Of a stretch of 34,519 bases of DNA, positions 1-8,608 are shown piece after piece (positions within the stretch are counted from its first letter, which is position 1; each line of letters opens with the position of its first letter). The notes under the pieces were generated by a model. It worked only from the letters and a program-made list of their open reading frames with translations. It was not told the DNA's origin and did no database searches. The translations under genes and the position numbers were made by a program. The stretch comes from Flavobacteriales bacterium (GTDB taxonomy: Bacteria; Bacteroidota; Bacteroidia; Flavobacteriales_D; Sanyastnellaceae): NCBI GenBank assembly GCA_029238785.1, contig JAQWFN010000101.1:1-34519 (forward strand). The letters are read 5' to 3'.

Positions 1-308
1 TCTAACATGTCTTCATCGTCTTCTTCGTAATACCACTTGATGAGCACATTGCTACCAACACTTTCAAGCTTCTTAAAAACATCCAAAATGCACTTAGAAG
101 AGGAGGTGTTGAAGTATTCTAGTTTGATGCTTACAACAGTATTCTCTTGAGGACTTTGCGCATAAGCACCAATCCAATCAATTAAAGGCTTGTAAAACTC
201 AATCGAGTTTTCCGGAATTGAACGTCCTTTAATTAATAAAGTCCCAGTTGAATGAAAAAATTCAACGGTGGGTGTTTTAGGAGTTCCTTCTATTTTAATG
301 TCTTCCAT
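1..308 (-). CDS. siaC: SiaC-family (DUF1987) regulatory phosphoprotein, C-terminus cut off by window edge
   Basis: The minus-strand frame starts with ATG at 308 and is still open at base 1, giving about 102 visible residues. The sequence begins MEDIKIEGTPKTPTVEF and holds the hallmark LEYFNTSSSK around residues 63-72, followed by an acidic WYYEEDDEDM segment. This is the DUF1987/SiaC fold. In Pseudomonas, SiaC is phosphorylated on Thr68 by the kinase SiaB, dephosphorylated by the PP2C phosphatase SiaA, and binds a diguanylate cyclase when unphosphorylated. Here a Thr also falls at residue 68 by direct count. No siaB-like or cyclase gene is visible; any operon partners would lie left of the window. 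A SpoIIE-type phosphatase at 24704-26110 is the only candidate partner within view. Family assignment is confident; pathway role is inferred. Confidence 0.85.
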   Translation of the reverse strand, partial: MEDIKIEGTPKTPTVEFFHSTGTLLIKGRSIPENSIEFYKPLIDWIGAYAQSPQENTVVSIKLEYFNTSSSKCILDVFKKLESVGSNVLIKWYYEEDDEDML

Positions 309-487
309 ATCGCAATGCCAATTTTCCCGAAGGCAGTTAAGGTTTGTCTAATTAACCAATTTATACAGATAAAGTGTCTATCTGATCGACTCACCTAGAA
401 CAAAAGTCTATTTTTGAGTCGACAATCAAAGTTAGCAATGAATTTCTATTTACAAGGACTAATTGCTGTCAGAATATTCTCAAAGTA

Positions 488-1246
488 ATGTCAATAAATA
501 GCTCAAAAGATAATTGGTTCGGTGAATGGTTTAATTCGCCCTATTATCATCTCTTGTACAATTACAGAAATGAAGAAGAAGCTAAATCGTTTATCCAGCG
601 TTTGTGCGAACTGGAGGAGTTAAAGGGCAACAAACGCGTTCTTGATTTAGCTTGTGGTAAAGGCAGGCATTCAAAAACACTTCATCAGCTTGGTTATGAC
701 ACAAGTGGAGTAGATCTGGCACCAGAAAGCATCAAATCAGCTAAAGAAAGCGCTTCAAAAGAAATACACTTTGAAGTGATGGACATGAGGAAGTTGTCTT
801 TTCAAAAACACTTTGATATTGTTTTCAATCTTTTCACAAGCTTTGGCTATTTTTCTGACACAGCGGATAATCAAAAGGTCATTCAAGAAGTGAGCTCAAT
901 TCTTCATCCGAAAGGGCTTTTCTGTATTGATTTCCTTAATGCTGATTTTGTGAAATCAAATTTAGTGGCTCAAGAAGAAACTTTTAGAACATTAGAAGCT
1001 CGAGAAATCAAGTTCAATATCACCAGAAAAATTAAAGAAGGGTTTATTTTGAAAGACATTGCGTTTGAAGATGGAGAACAAAGCTATCATTTTCAAGAGC
1101 GCGTTCAATTCATTCAATCGCATGATTTCATTCGTTGGCTGACGGAATTCAACTTTGAAATTATTCATACTTTTGGCGATTACCTTCTCAATCCATTTTC
1201 AGTGGAACAATCTCCACGCTTTTTAGTTGTTGCAAAGAAGAAATGA
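488..1246 (+). CDS. Class I SAM-dependent methyltransferase
   Basis: This 252-residue protein has the Rossmann methyltransferase motif I VLDLACGKGRHS at residues 51-62 and the acidic end of strand beta-2 (GVDLAP) at 74-79, followed by a motif with MDMRKLSF. It is expected to transfer a methyl group from S-adenosylmethionine to an unknown small molecule or macromolecule in the cytoplasm. The N-terminus (NWFGEWFNSPYYHLLY) is typical of a Bacteroidota clade of these enzymes. ATG at 488 is the first start in the frame. The stop overlaps the start of the ZIP transporter in an ATGA arrangement, so the two genes are probably translated from one mRNA. Substrate cannot be read from sequence. Confidence 0.9.
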   Translation: MSINSSKDNWFGEWFNSPYYHLLYNYRNEEEAKSFIQRLCELEELKGNKRVLDLACGKGRHSKTLHQLGYDTSGVDLAPESIKSAKESASKEIHFEVMDMRKLSFQKHFDIVFNLFTSFGYFSDTADNQKVIQEVSSILHPKGLFCIDFLNADFVKSNLVAQEETFRTLEAREIKFNITRKIKEGFILKDIAFEDGEQSYHFQERVQFIQSHDFIRWLTEFNFEIIHTFGDYLLNPFSVEQSPRFLVVAKKK

Positions 1247-1989
1247 ACGAAATTTTAACTCACGCAGGTGTATTGCTGCTCTCTGCAGTTATCGGAGCTT
1301 TGGTTGTTATTGCCTTTGGTAAACGTATAACTGGAGCCTTCAAACTTTTACTCACCTTCAGTGGAGCTTACTTAATGGGGATGATCTTTTTTCATCTTGT
1401 TCCTGAAGTTTTTGTAGACGGTAACCCTTACTTGGGATGGTATGTTATTGGTGGATTTATGATGCAATTGCTTTTGGAATACATGTCACAAGGAGCTGAG
1501 CACGGACACATTCACATTCATCCTGAAGCGAATGGTGGTAAGGGGAAATTCCCCATTGCTGTTTTTATAAGCCTGTGTTTGCACGCTTTGATTGAAGCCA
1601 TGCCACTGGGAACACATCACCACCACGATCACGATCATAGCCATGCTTTACTTTGGGGCTTGGCCATTCACAAGCTTCCTATCGCTATTGTATTGATGAG
1701 TATGTTTGTTGGTTTAGGCAATAGCATGAAGCGTTCTTTTTTCTTGCTGATGATCTTTGCGCTAATGGCGCCCTTAGGTATGTTTATTTACAGCGGAATT
1801 GAAGCGAGTGAAATTGGAGATCCAACGATGCTCTTTAGTGCTGTAAACGGTATTTTGATTGGTATTCTGCTTCACATCAGTACAACAATCATCTTTGAGT
1901 CAAGTGATGGGCACCGTTTTAATTCATTGAAATTGCTAACGATTGTAATTGGAATTGCCTTGAGCGCTTTGAGTATTCATGCACATTAA
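1243..1989 (+). CDS. ZIP family divalent metal transporter with His-rich loop
   Basis: This 248-residue inner-membrane protein has about eight hydrophobic segments. Two canonical ZIP metal-site motifs are visible: HALIEAMPLG (His114, Glu118) in the central helix and HKLPIA (His143) in the next. Between them lies a run of His and Asp at about residues 125-134, and another His-rich stretch (EHGHIHIHPE) sits at 86-95. ZIP proteins move zinc, and sometimes iron or manganese, into the cytoplasm; His-rich loops usually sense or capture the metal. The gene overlaps the upstream methyltransferase by four bases. Zinc is the most likely substrate but this is inferred from the family. Confidence 0.9.
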   Translation: MNEILTHAGVLLLSAVIGALVVIAFGKRITGAFKLLLTFSGAYLMGMIFFHLVPEVFVDGNPYLGWYVIGGFMMQLLLEYMSQGAEHGHIHIHPEANGGKGKFPIAVFISLCLHALIEAMPLGTHHHHDHDHSHALLWGLAIHKLPIAIVLMSMFVGLGNSMKRSFFLLMIFALMAPLGMFIYSGIEASEIGDPTMLFSAVNGILIGILLHISTTIIFESSDGHRFNSLKLLTIVIGIALSALSIHAH

Positions 1990-2211
1990 TGCGAACTACT
2001 GGAGGCCATTATTGTAACTTCTGAGGATGTTTTGCGTAAACGAGGGTAACTTACCAATACCTAACCACCCGTGAAACGTTGTAAAGTCAGAATCAATCTG
2101 CGCAAATTTGAGTGCATCGAAATGTATAAGAAGAATTATACCTTCAAAACATTCAACCATTGCCTTAACTAAATTGCCTCACAAAGGCTAATTCCTTCGT
2201 TGTTCTTATGA

Positions 2212-3063
2212 TTAGTGATTCATCAGGCTCGCAGACATTTGCAAGGCCTCATTGAGGATCTTAGGATCAATTCCGTGAGCAAGATCATTTCTCTCCATCC
2301 AAGAAATTACATTTTCCGTGGCCATATTGCCCGTTAATGAGTCTGCCGCCATCGGACAACCACCAAATCCTTTTAAAGCACCATCCATTCTTCTGCAGCC
2401 TGCCTTGTAGGCGGCGCTTACTTTCTCCTCCCAAGTATCAGGAGTAGTGTGAAGATGAGCGCCGAATTCAACTTCGGGAAAAGCAGGAATTAAATCTTGA
2501 AACAGAGCAGTGATGTTTTGTTCATTTGATACCCCTATCGTATCGCTTAAAGCAAGAATACGGACGTCGAGTTCGCGGTAGAGTTTTTCCGACCATTGCA
2601 GGGCGATGTCTGGATGCCATAGATCGCCATAAGGATTTCCAAAGCCCATTGAGATGTAAACCACCAAACGCTTGTCGTACTTCAAACACAAGTTTTGAAT
2701 TTCTTCAACACGAACTAAGCTAGCTTCAATACTAGAATTGGTATTTCGTTGCTGGAAGGTCTCAGAAATTGAAAAGGGAAATCCTAAATAGGAAATCTCA
2801 TCAAAGGCACAAGCATCAATAGCTCCTCGAGTATTGGCTACAATAGACAAGAGCTTCGATGGTGTATTACTTAGATCAAGCCCTTTTAAAACTTCACTGC
2901 TGTCTGCCAGCTGAGGAATGGCTTTCGGTGAGACAAAACTACCAAAGTCAATGGTGTCAAAACCTGCTTCTAGTAAAAGATTGATGTAGGCAATTTTCTT
3001 TTCAGTTGGGATAAAGGTTTTTATTCCCTGCATCGCATCTCTAGGGCATTCAATCAGTTTCAT
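2212..3063 (-). CDS. Hydroxymethylglutaryl-CoA lyase family protein
   Basis: This is a 283-residue TIM-barrel protein of the HMG-CoA lyase/DRE-TIM family. It starts with the family N-terminal catalytic segment MKLIECPRDAMQG (Arg8, Asp9). It has the metal-binding HLH at residues 203-205 and the active-site loop GFGGCPMA with the signature cysteine at residue 236. HMG-CoA lyases split HMG-CoA into acetoacetate and acetyl-CoA at the end of leucine breakdown. An ATG at 3090 lies in the same frame, but the extra nine residues do not match the family, whose members begin with the catalytic strand, so 3063 is preferred. The gene stands alone, divergent from the receiver gene at 3174. Confidence 0.88.
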   Translation of the reverse strand: MKLIECPRDAMQGIKTFIPTEKKIAYINLLLEAGFDTIDFGSFVSPKAIPQLADSSEVLKGLDLSNTPSKLLSIVANTRGAIDACAFDEISYLGFPFSISETFQQRNTNSSIEASLVRVEEIQNLCLKYDKRLVVYISMGFGNPYGDLWHPDIALQWSEKLYRELDVRILALSDTIGVSNEQNITALFQDLIPAFPEVEFGAHLHTTPDTWEEKVSAAYKAGCRRMDGALKGFGGCPMAADSLTGNMATENVISWMERNDLAHGIDPKILNEALQMSASLMNH

Positions 3064-3173
3064 GATGTAAAGGTAAGGCTTGTAGGACAAATCCCACTAT
3101 CACAAACCGCCACAATCCTACAATCCAAGAAGATCAATTCGTTCATCTTTACCTCGTACTATCGGCAAATAAA

Positions 3174-3551
3174 ATGAAAAGAATCCTACTAATAGATTCC
3201 GATCAGGTAACTTCTGAATTAACAAAGAAGTACTTGGAGGACTTTGGCTTCGAGGTAAAACTCGCAGTTAATGGCAAACAAGCTTTAGATCAACTCAATT
3301 CTGAGGGAACTGATTTAGTGATTTCTGAAATTAATTTCTCTGGATTAACTGGCTTCGATATTCTGCAACTCATGCGAAAATGCATGATTAAGGCACCAAT
3401 GGTTTTCTTTACTTCTTCAGACGATGCAGTAACAGAGTTGGAAGCACTTTCTTTGGGAGCAAGTAAGCTTATTTCCAAGCGAAAAGACTTTATCAACCTC
3501 CCTCATATTGTTAGCGGTTTATTCGCATCAACACAAAATATGGTAGCGTAA
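3174..3551 (+). CDS. Stand-alone receiver-like protein with Glu at the phospho-acceptor site
   Basis: This 125-residue protein is a single CheY-like receiver domain with no output domain. The acidic pair lies at Asp8/Asp10 (LLIDSD), the conserved Thr at residue 80 (FFTSS), and the conserved Lys at residue 102 (ISKRKDF). The position that normally holds the phosphorylated Asp, after the hydrophobic strand DLVIS, is Glu52 (codon 3327-3329, GAA). The protein therefore probably cannot be phosphorylated normally; Asp-to-Glu can mimic the phosphorylated state in some receivers. It may act as a constitutive partner-binding module. A small hypothetical gene follows 77 bases downstream on the same strand. 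No histidine kinase is nearby. Confidence 0.85.
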   Translation: MKRILLIDSDQVTSELTKKYLEDFGFEVKLAVNGKQALDQLNSEGTDLVISEINFSGLTGFDILQLMRKCMIKAPMVFFTSSDDAVTELEALSLGASKLISKRKDFINLPHIVSGLFASTQNMVA

Positions 3552-3628
3552 CCAATTGAAATTGAATACGTATACGGTGGTAAGTGCTTTTGCACGACAA
3601 GAATGTCGAACTAGCATCACCCACTATT

Positions 3629-3883
3629 ATGACTATTCAAGAATTTAGCCAGTTACCGCTTGATGAGATGACCAATTATCTTTGGGATAACGGTGTTTGT
3701 ATTTCTCAGCGTAGATTCAGCAAGCTCAACGTGGTTTGCATTTTTCAAATCGACACCTTCTTTGTTGAAGCTACCTATTCTTCGCAAGACAATAGGGTAG
3801 AAGTAATTCAACCCATTATCGAACTTAGAGAATGGGAAGCTTACGTCGATTGTTTACTCCGAAATGAGCTTTATACAAGCTAG
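3629..3883 (+). CDS. Small hypothetical protein (84 residues)
   Basis: The reading frame encodes MTIQEFSQLPLDEMTNYLWDNG followed by a segment rich in beta-forming residues (VVCIFQIDTFFVEATYSS). I recognise the general look of a small cytoplasmic protein common in Flavobacteriia, with no assigned function. It has no signal peptide or membrane segment. The frame can be extended to a GTG at 3584, but ATG at 3629 starts directly at the conserved-looking part. The stop codon TAG overlaps the stop of convergent comEC in the four bases CTAG, a very tight 3' junction. Confidence 0.65.
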   Translation: MTIQEFSQLPLDEMTNYLWDNGVCISQRRFSKLNVVCIFQIDTFFVEATYSSQDNRVEVIQPIIELREWEAYVDCLLRNELYTS

Positions 3884-5658
3884 TCTTGGTTGTTAGATAA
3901 ATTAAAACTCTTCCTTTCCCAGTAGATTGTGCCATTTCTCAAGGCACATTCAAATGGCATAAAAAGCATCGTGTCTGTTTCCACAGCAATCATTTTTAAG
4001 TCTATTCCGTAGTACTTCTCCCAATTTCTTTGAATTTGGCTGCTTTCAAACGCACTCTTTTCTGAACTTATTAGGATACCTTCTTTATTATTTTGTATGA
4101 TGAAGTGTTTATCTCCATTTTTTTGAATGAGCAATGAACTTTTGTGTTGTAAGTAGTAATCTACTTTCATCGCTAAAACAAAAAGCAGGCACAAAGAGGA
4201 AAACAGGAGCACCTGAGTGAATCTCTTATTGGAGGCATGAATTTTAGTGGAATGAATGAGGACTGCAATCATTGCGAAACCAAGAATTGAAATCCATAAA
4301 CGAGGATGTAAGCCTTGTATCAATGCATTGGGCAAAGAAATAATGAACTCATTTATTCGAAGTGTCCATTCACTCAAAAAAGAAATCAATTCATAAAGTA
4401 GCTCGAATTGAAGTCCAAGTTCATTTAAAACAATCAAGCCCATTAGCAGATAAATAATCACCACAAGTAGAGGGGCAACGATTAAATTACTCAGCAGGAA
4501 ATAAGTGGGAAACTGATTGAAGTAGAACAAACTCAAAGGGAGCGTTGCCACTTGTGCAGCCATAGAAACGGCAAGCCCATCTCTAAGGTATGTGCTCAGT
4601 CGATATTCACTGTTCCAACAAGATTGGAAAACGGGCATCAATAAGAAAATCCCCACCACGGCGGAATATGAAAGTTGAAAACCTACATTTCCAAGCCAAG
4701 AAGGTTCGATTAAAAGAAGGATGAAAGCAGAAGCGCAAAGGACATTGATTTTCTGGTGATTCCCCCTTAAGCTGGGCGCCCACAGAAAGAAACTAAACAT
4801 CACAGCTGCCCTGCAAATCGAGGGACTCAAACCGGTGAAATAAGCGTAAGTCCACACCAGGATACTTGCTCCAATTCGAGTAAGAATAATGGTTTTAAGC
4901 CACAACTTTGGAATGGACTTCAAGAGCATTAAAGGCAGCGCTGCAACAAGACCAACGTGCAGGCCTGAGACAGCCAAAATATGCATCAAACCGCTAGATT
5001 GGAAACCCAGTTTTGTAGCGCGGTCCAAGTCACTTTTTTCGCCAGTGAGCATCGCAAGAAAGAGTCCTTCTAGCTCATCAGGAAAGGGGGTAAGATGTGC
5101 TTTGAGTTTTCGAAAAAGTGATGTTTTAAGTGTGCTTTTTGCCTCATTACCTGGAAGGTGAAGATAAGATGATAGAAAGGCATGTTTGAAAATCGATTGA
5201 CTTCTTCGGTATTTTTCTTGGTCAAAATCCCCAGGATATGCAGCTTTTTCGAAATTCAGCCAAACGGCTTTAAAAACAAGTGTGTCTCCTGTTCTTAATG
5301 AAGATGGTTTTTTGATGTGAAGCAGGAAGCACGAATCTGGAGCATTGAGGTTCAAAGATTTCCAATGCTGCCAGTTTTCATTTTCCCGCTCAAGCTCTAA
5401 CAGAATTGATTGTGTGAGCTCTATTTTCTCTGAGCTGTGCATATTAGTGGCTTGTTCAGTTCGGAAGAACGCGATTAATTCGAAACAAGAAATGGCAAAT
5501 AAGAGCCCCAAACCACCAATTAGGGTTCGCCTTTTAGGTTCTTGGAAATAAGCATGAATGGCGAAGTAGGCGCAGATGACAAGAAAGGTCCATTCGCCAA
5601 AAAAGCGCCAAAGGAGGTAAGTAATGAGCAAACGAAGAAAGGGCATGCTGTTCCACAT
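3880..5658 (-). CDS. comEC: ComEC/Rec2-family competence membrane protein
   Basis: This 592-residue polytopic membrane protein has an N-terminal hydrophobic pair, then an extracytoplasmic DUF4131-type region (about 60-180), then the multi-helix Competence domain. The domain includes the family signatures SGLMHILAVSGLHVGL and TYAYFTGLSPSICRAAVMFSFFLWAP. ComEC forms the inner-membrane channel for single-stranded DNA uptake in transformation. The metallo-beta-lactamase domain found at the C-terminus in Firmicutes is absent; a short C-terminal domain replaces it, as seems usual for Bacteroidota. It is the last gene of a probable operon after the GWxTD gene and the glycosyltransferase (42-base gap). 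ATG at 5646 is an alternative start. Confidence 0.88.
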   Translation of the reverse strand: MWNSMPFLRLLITYLLWRFFGEWTFLVICAYFAIHAYFQEPKRRTLIGGLGLLFAISCFELIAFFRTEQATNMHSSEKIELTQSILLELERENENWQHWKSLNLNAPDSCFLLHIKKPSSLRTGDTLVFKAVWLNFEKAAYPGDFDQEKYRRSQSIFKHAFLSSYLHLPGNEAKSTLKTSLFRKLKAHLTPFPDELEGLFLAMLTGEKSDLDRATKLGFQSSGLMHILAVSGLHVGLVAALPLMLLKSIPKLWLKTIILTRIGASILVWTYAYFTGLSPSICRAAVMFSFFLWAPSLRGNHQKINVLCASAFILLLIEPSWLGNVGFQLSYSAVVGIFLLMPVFQSCWNSEYRLSTYLRDGLAVSMAAQVATLPLSLFYFNQFPTYFLLSNLIVAPLLVVIIYLLMGLIVLNELGLQFELLYELISFLSEWTLRINEFIISLPNALIQGLHPRLWISILGFAMIAVLIHSTKIHASNKRFTQVLLFSSLCLLFVLAMKVDYYLQHKSSLLIQKNGDKHFIIQNNKEGILISSEKSAFESSQIQRNWEKYYGIDLKMIAVETDTMLFMPFECALRNGTIYWERKSFNLSNNQD

Positions 5659-5700
5659 GCACGCAATTTGAATTAAAATAAAAAGCCCGTGTGATTGACT

Positions 5701-6753
5701 TTATAATTGCTCGTCTTTCTTTTGTGCTTGAATAAAAACGCTTTGATCGAGTTGGCTAAAGAACTTTTTACCCTTTGCGAAGTAGGCAATTAGAATGCTA
5801 CTTTGGTATAGTCCTGTTCTGTTGGGATGATTTCTAGCTGCCTTTTCAATCTTGCGTTTTTTGCACATCAAGGGCAAATTTCGATAGAAGGAGAAGTGTG
5901 CTTTTAAGACAGCTAGGGTATAGCTAAAGTTCCCTTCAAAAAGGAAACGCGTACCGGCAATTCCGTCTAAAACCATTCGTTTGAGCAGTGCAAAGAAAAT
6001 GGGCTTAGTGAATTCATTTTTCAAGAACATATACAGGTTGTTCCTGAAATTCAGGTAGGTTTTAAAGGGATTGATTTTATTCAAGGTTCCGCCACCAACA
6101 TGATAAACAAGGGCTGTACCACAAGCGCCAATTTTATAGCCGCGATTTTTCATTCGCCAGCACAAATCAATTTCTTCCATGTGGGCGAAGAAGTCTTCAT
6201 CCAAGCCACCGCACTCATGATATACTTCTGAACGAACAAAAAGAGCAGCCCCAGATGCCCAGAAAACCTCTTTGTTTTCGTTGTACTGACCTAAATCTTT
6301 TTCGTGGGTGTCGAAAATACGACCGGCGCAAAAGACAAATCCATCACAATCCATAAAGCCACCAGTAGCTCCTGCATATTCAAAATGGTCTTTATGGTGG
6401 TAACTGAGCACTTTTGGTTGACAAGCAGCTAAATTGGCTTCTTGCATGAAGTCGAGCACAGGAGCAAGCCAGTTTTGGGTTACTTCTACATCAGAGTTGA
6501 GCAAAACATAGTGTTTGGCTTTGATTTGGGCGAGGCCCATGTTGTAGCCTTTTGAGAAGCCGTAATTGATATCGAGTTGAAGAGTTTGCACATCTTCTAA
6601 GGTGGCCAAATAAGCCATAGAGTCATCGGTGGAGGCGTTGTCAATAACCCACACATCCGCTATTTCCTTGCTGTATTCTAGTACTTTAGGTAAGAAAGTC
6701 TGAAGGTAATTCAGACCATTCCAATTTAAAATAACAACTGCTGTTTCTTTCAC
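5701..6753 (-). CDS. Glycosyltransferase family 2 protein (rhamnosyltransferase-like)
   Basis: This 350-residue protein is a GT-A fold enzyme. Visible motifs are the N-terminal VVILNWNG (7-14), the sugar-nucleotide-binding VIDNASTDDS, the metal-binding region LLNSDVEV, and the acceptor-site part DEDFFAHMEEIDLCWRMKNRGY. This layout is that of GT2 enzymes annotated as dTDP-rhamnosyl or related transferases acting in polysaccharide or lipopolysaccharide synthesis at the cytoplasmic face of the inner membrane. The C-terminus has one or two weakly hydrophobic amphipathic segments. It lies 15 bases after the GWxTD gene and 42 bases before comEC, so co-transcription is likely. No other polysaccharide genes are present. 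Confidence 0.87.
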   Translation of the reverse strand: MKETAVVILNWNGLNYLQTFLPKVLEYSKEIADVWVIDNASTDDSMAYLATLEDVQTLQLDINYGFSKGYNMGLAQIKAKHYVLLNSDVEVTQNWLAPVLDFMQEANLAACQPKVLSYHHKDHFEYAGATGGFMDCDGFVFCAGRIFDTHEKDLGQYNENKEVFWASGAALFVRSEVYHECGGLDEDFFAHMEEIDLCWRMKNRGYKIGACGTALVYHVGGGTLNKINPFKTYLNFRNNLYMFLKNEFTKPIFFALLKRMVLDGIAGTRFLFEGNFSYTLAVLKAHFSFYRNLPLMCKKRKIEKAARNHPNRTGLYQSSILIAYFAKGKKFFSQLDQSVFIQAQKKDEQL

Positions 6754-6768
6754 TCCAACGCTCGATTT

Positions 6769-8235
6769 CTACCTAGGATTGTAGAACAAATCTTCGAGTT
6801 CATCGCCTGAAAATGTGTCGCGAGCACCGGATCTGTTTCTGCTACTTTCCGAACTGCTAACTTCGACATTTTTTGTGCGCATTACCACTGGCCAGTCGTT
6901 ATTTTGAACTTCACCAAGCATATCAGAGTGAAGAAGCACAAAATCTACCCCAACAGACTCTCTCGAATAGAAAAGAAAACGTTTGTTGTTGAACTGATTG
7001 ATCTTGTAATAATGCCAGATTTCATAAGGCAAGACGTTCACAGGTTGATAGCGTTGGACAATTGTATTTGGTGGTCCGTATTGAAGGTAAACTCTACCGC
7101 GATCCGTTTGGTAACCTTTCATAATACGCGTGCCATAAGCGCGGTTCACGAATTTCACCTGTTCCAGATAATCATTCCAAGCTTGTTCTGGATTGCGCTC
7201 ATCACGTTTACACCAGAAATAGTAGAAGTACTTCTGCAAGGTGGCTAAATCAGCAAGCTGCATTTGATTTTGCACGGTGCTTCTTTCAAGGTTAGTTGAA
7301 ATAGGATGACAACTATTCAAGTACTCCACGAGGCTGTCTCTATCGTTATACTTGACCACGAAAGTTTGGTCGATGTTAATAAGAGCGATGTTTTCTTCGT
7401 TGGCTACTTTAAGGAAGTTATTTCGAGTGAAACTGATTCGCTTACTCACCATGGGTTCGTTCATTCTGTTGCGAGCTTCTACAACCAAATCATATCTGCC
7501 TGTAGGAAGATTAGCGATGTCTAACATGTGCAACATGGGAATTACCGCATTCACCTTTGCACGTTCGAGTTTTTGGAATTCACCAACGGCAACATCTTGA
7601 CCTCTTTCTGCAATGTAGTACGTTAACAAAAACATGCTGTCTTGAAGTAGTGGTGATGTTCGGTAAAGCTCAGTGTAAAAGGCAAGAACGTTTTGATTGG
7701 AGGCGTAGTAGTCAGAAACATAAGGAATCATGTCGTAACCACTTTTGGTTAATTCGCTTGCTTCTTGTGCTTTTGAGAAGGCTTTGATCAGCATGATGTC
7801 GGAGAATTCCATGCGTGTATCTACAAATGCGAGCTCAAATTCTTGTTCCAGTTTCTGTTCCGTTATTTCAGGGCTAAAGAGGTCTTTTAAAGAAATTTCA
7901 ATTTGATACTTCCCTGGCTTAAGGGAGAATCTTTGAACATCCATGAAATCAACCAAAGTGGTATCACTAACTTCTGGCGACTCAATGATGATTTTTCTGA
8001 AGTCGATGATGTTGCCATTTTGAGAAATGATGATGGTGCTTTCTATTTGAGATGATAGTACACCCGTGTTCAAAGTGGTGTACGAAACCGAACTTCCAAC
8101 AAAAGATAATTGCGTCTCAACATAAGATTCACCACCTGGTAGATCAAATTTTTTCAAATCGAAGTAGGCTTCCATAGAAAAAACCGATCCCGATGCAAGG
8201 AGTGAGAAAAGGAGGAAGTTCAAGATTTTCAGCAT
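6769..8235 (-). CDS. GWxTD domain-containing secreted protein
   Basis: A 488-residue exported protein with signal peptide MLKILNFLLFSLLASGSVFS. The first half is beta-rich and resembles repeated immunoglobulin-like strands. The C-terminal half contains the GWxTD-domain segment RGRVYLQYGPPNTIVQRY and a YEIWHYY motif, which define this Bacteroidota/Acidobacteriota family of unknown function. The protein probably sits in the periplasm or at the cell surface. An in-frame ATG at 8259 would put eight extra residues before the signal peptide, so 8235 is chosen. It is the first gene of a minus-strand run with a glycosyltransferase and comEC. Confidence 0.85.
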   Translation of the reverse strand: MLKILNFLLFSLLASGSVFSMEAYFDLKKFDLPGGESYVETQLSFVGSSVSYTTLNTGVLSSQIESTIIISQNGNIIDFRKIIIESPEVSDTTLVDFMDVQRFSLKPGKYQIEISLKDLFSPEITEQKLEQEFELAFVDTRMEFSDIMLIKAFSKAQEASELTKSGYDMIPYVSDYYASNQNVLAFYTELYRTSPLLQDSMFLLTYYIAERGQDVAVGEFQKLERAKVNAVIPMLHMLDIANLPTGRYDLVVEARNRMNEPMVSKRISFTRNNFLKVANEENIALINIDQTFVVKYNDRDSLVEYLNSCHPISTNLERSTVQNQMQLADLATLQKYFYYFWCKRDERNPEQAWNDYLEQVKFVNRAYGTRIMKGYQTDRGRVYLQYGPPNTIVQRYQPVNVLPYEIWHYYKINQFNNKRFLFYSRESVGVDFVLLHSDMLGEVQNNDWPVVMRTKNVEVSSSESSRNRSGARDTFSGDELEDLFYNPR

Positions 8236-8315
8236 GATACAGAATTTAGTGTTTGTCAAAGTTAAGAAACATTTGTGCGATCTTGAATTTCATTAAAAAA
8301 TTTAGACCTGTGATG

Positions 8316-8347
8316 TTGATCTAAAAGAATAAATTGCCTTACCTTTG
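8316..8347 (+). promoter_or_regulatory. Bacteroidota-type promoter of tRNA-Ser
   Basis: TTG at 8316-8318 and TACCTTTG at 8340-8347 are separated by 21 bases. This matches the Bacteroidota sigma-ABfr consensus (-33 TTG, -7 TAnnTTTG). The tRNA begins four bases downstream. Confidence 0.8.
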
Positions 8348-8351
8348 CCGC

Positions 8352-8436
8352 GGAGACGTGGCAGAGTGGTCGAATGCGGCGGTCTTGAAAACCGTTGTAC
8401 CGCGAGGTACCGGGGGTTCGAATCCCTCCGTCTCCG
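8352..8436 (+). tRNA. tRNA-Ser(TGA)
   Basis: An 85-base class II tRNA. The 7-bp acceptor stem pairs GGAGACG (8352-8358) with CGTCTCC (8429-8435), and the discriminator base is G8436, as expected for serine. The anticodon stem pairs 8379-8383 with 8391-8395 around the loop CTTGAAA, placing anticodon TGA at 8386-8388. A long variable arm (ACCGCGAGGTACC region) and a T arm with GGTTCGAATCC follow. CCA is not encoded. Confidence 0.97.
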
Positions 8437-8441
8437 CACTC

Positions 8442-8480
8442 AAAAAACCGATTTACATTCTTGTGAGTCGGTTTTTTTTT
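8442..8480 (+). terminator. Rho-independent terminator after tRNA-Ser
   Basis: A hairpin pairs AAAAACCGA (8443-8451) with TCGGTTTTT (8468-8476) around a 16-base loop and runs into a nine-base T tract. It follows the tRNA by six bases. Confidence 0.85.
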
Positions 8481-8608
8481 GGCACTTATCACCGCAATTC
8501 AATACGATTATCAATTCTTAGCATCTTTTTTTCTTTGTCTTGACGAAGAGGTTTTATCTTTTAAAACCTAGTCAACAAGGTATTTTTAGAATGTATCAAG
8601 AAAAAAAC

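Noticed and set aside
1990-2211. Possible small gene or RNA between the ZIP and HMG-CoA-lyase-family genes
   Set aside because: No convincing frame, hairpin-T-run or promoter consensus was seen in this 222-base gap.
4889-5161. Plus-strand ORFs inside comEC and other large genes
   Set aside because: They are shadows of strong minus-strand genes with no domain or start context of their own.
8262-8492. Minus-strand ORF containing [11 protein letters not shown]
   Set aside because: It is the antisense of tRNA-Ser; the GGIRTPGT-type peptide is a well-known artefact of translating the reverse of a tRNA gene.
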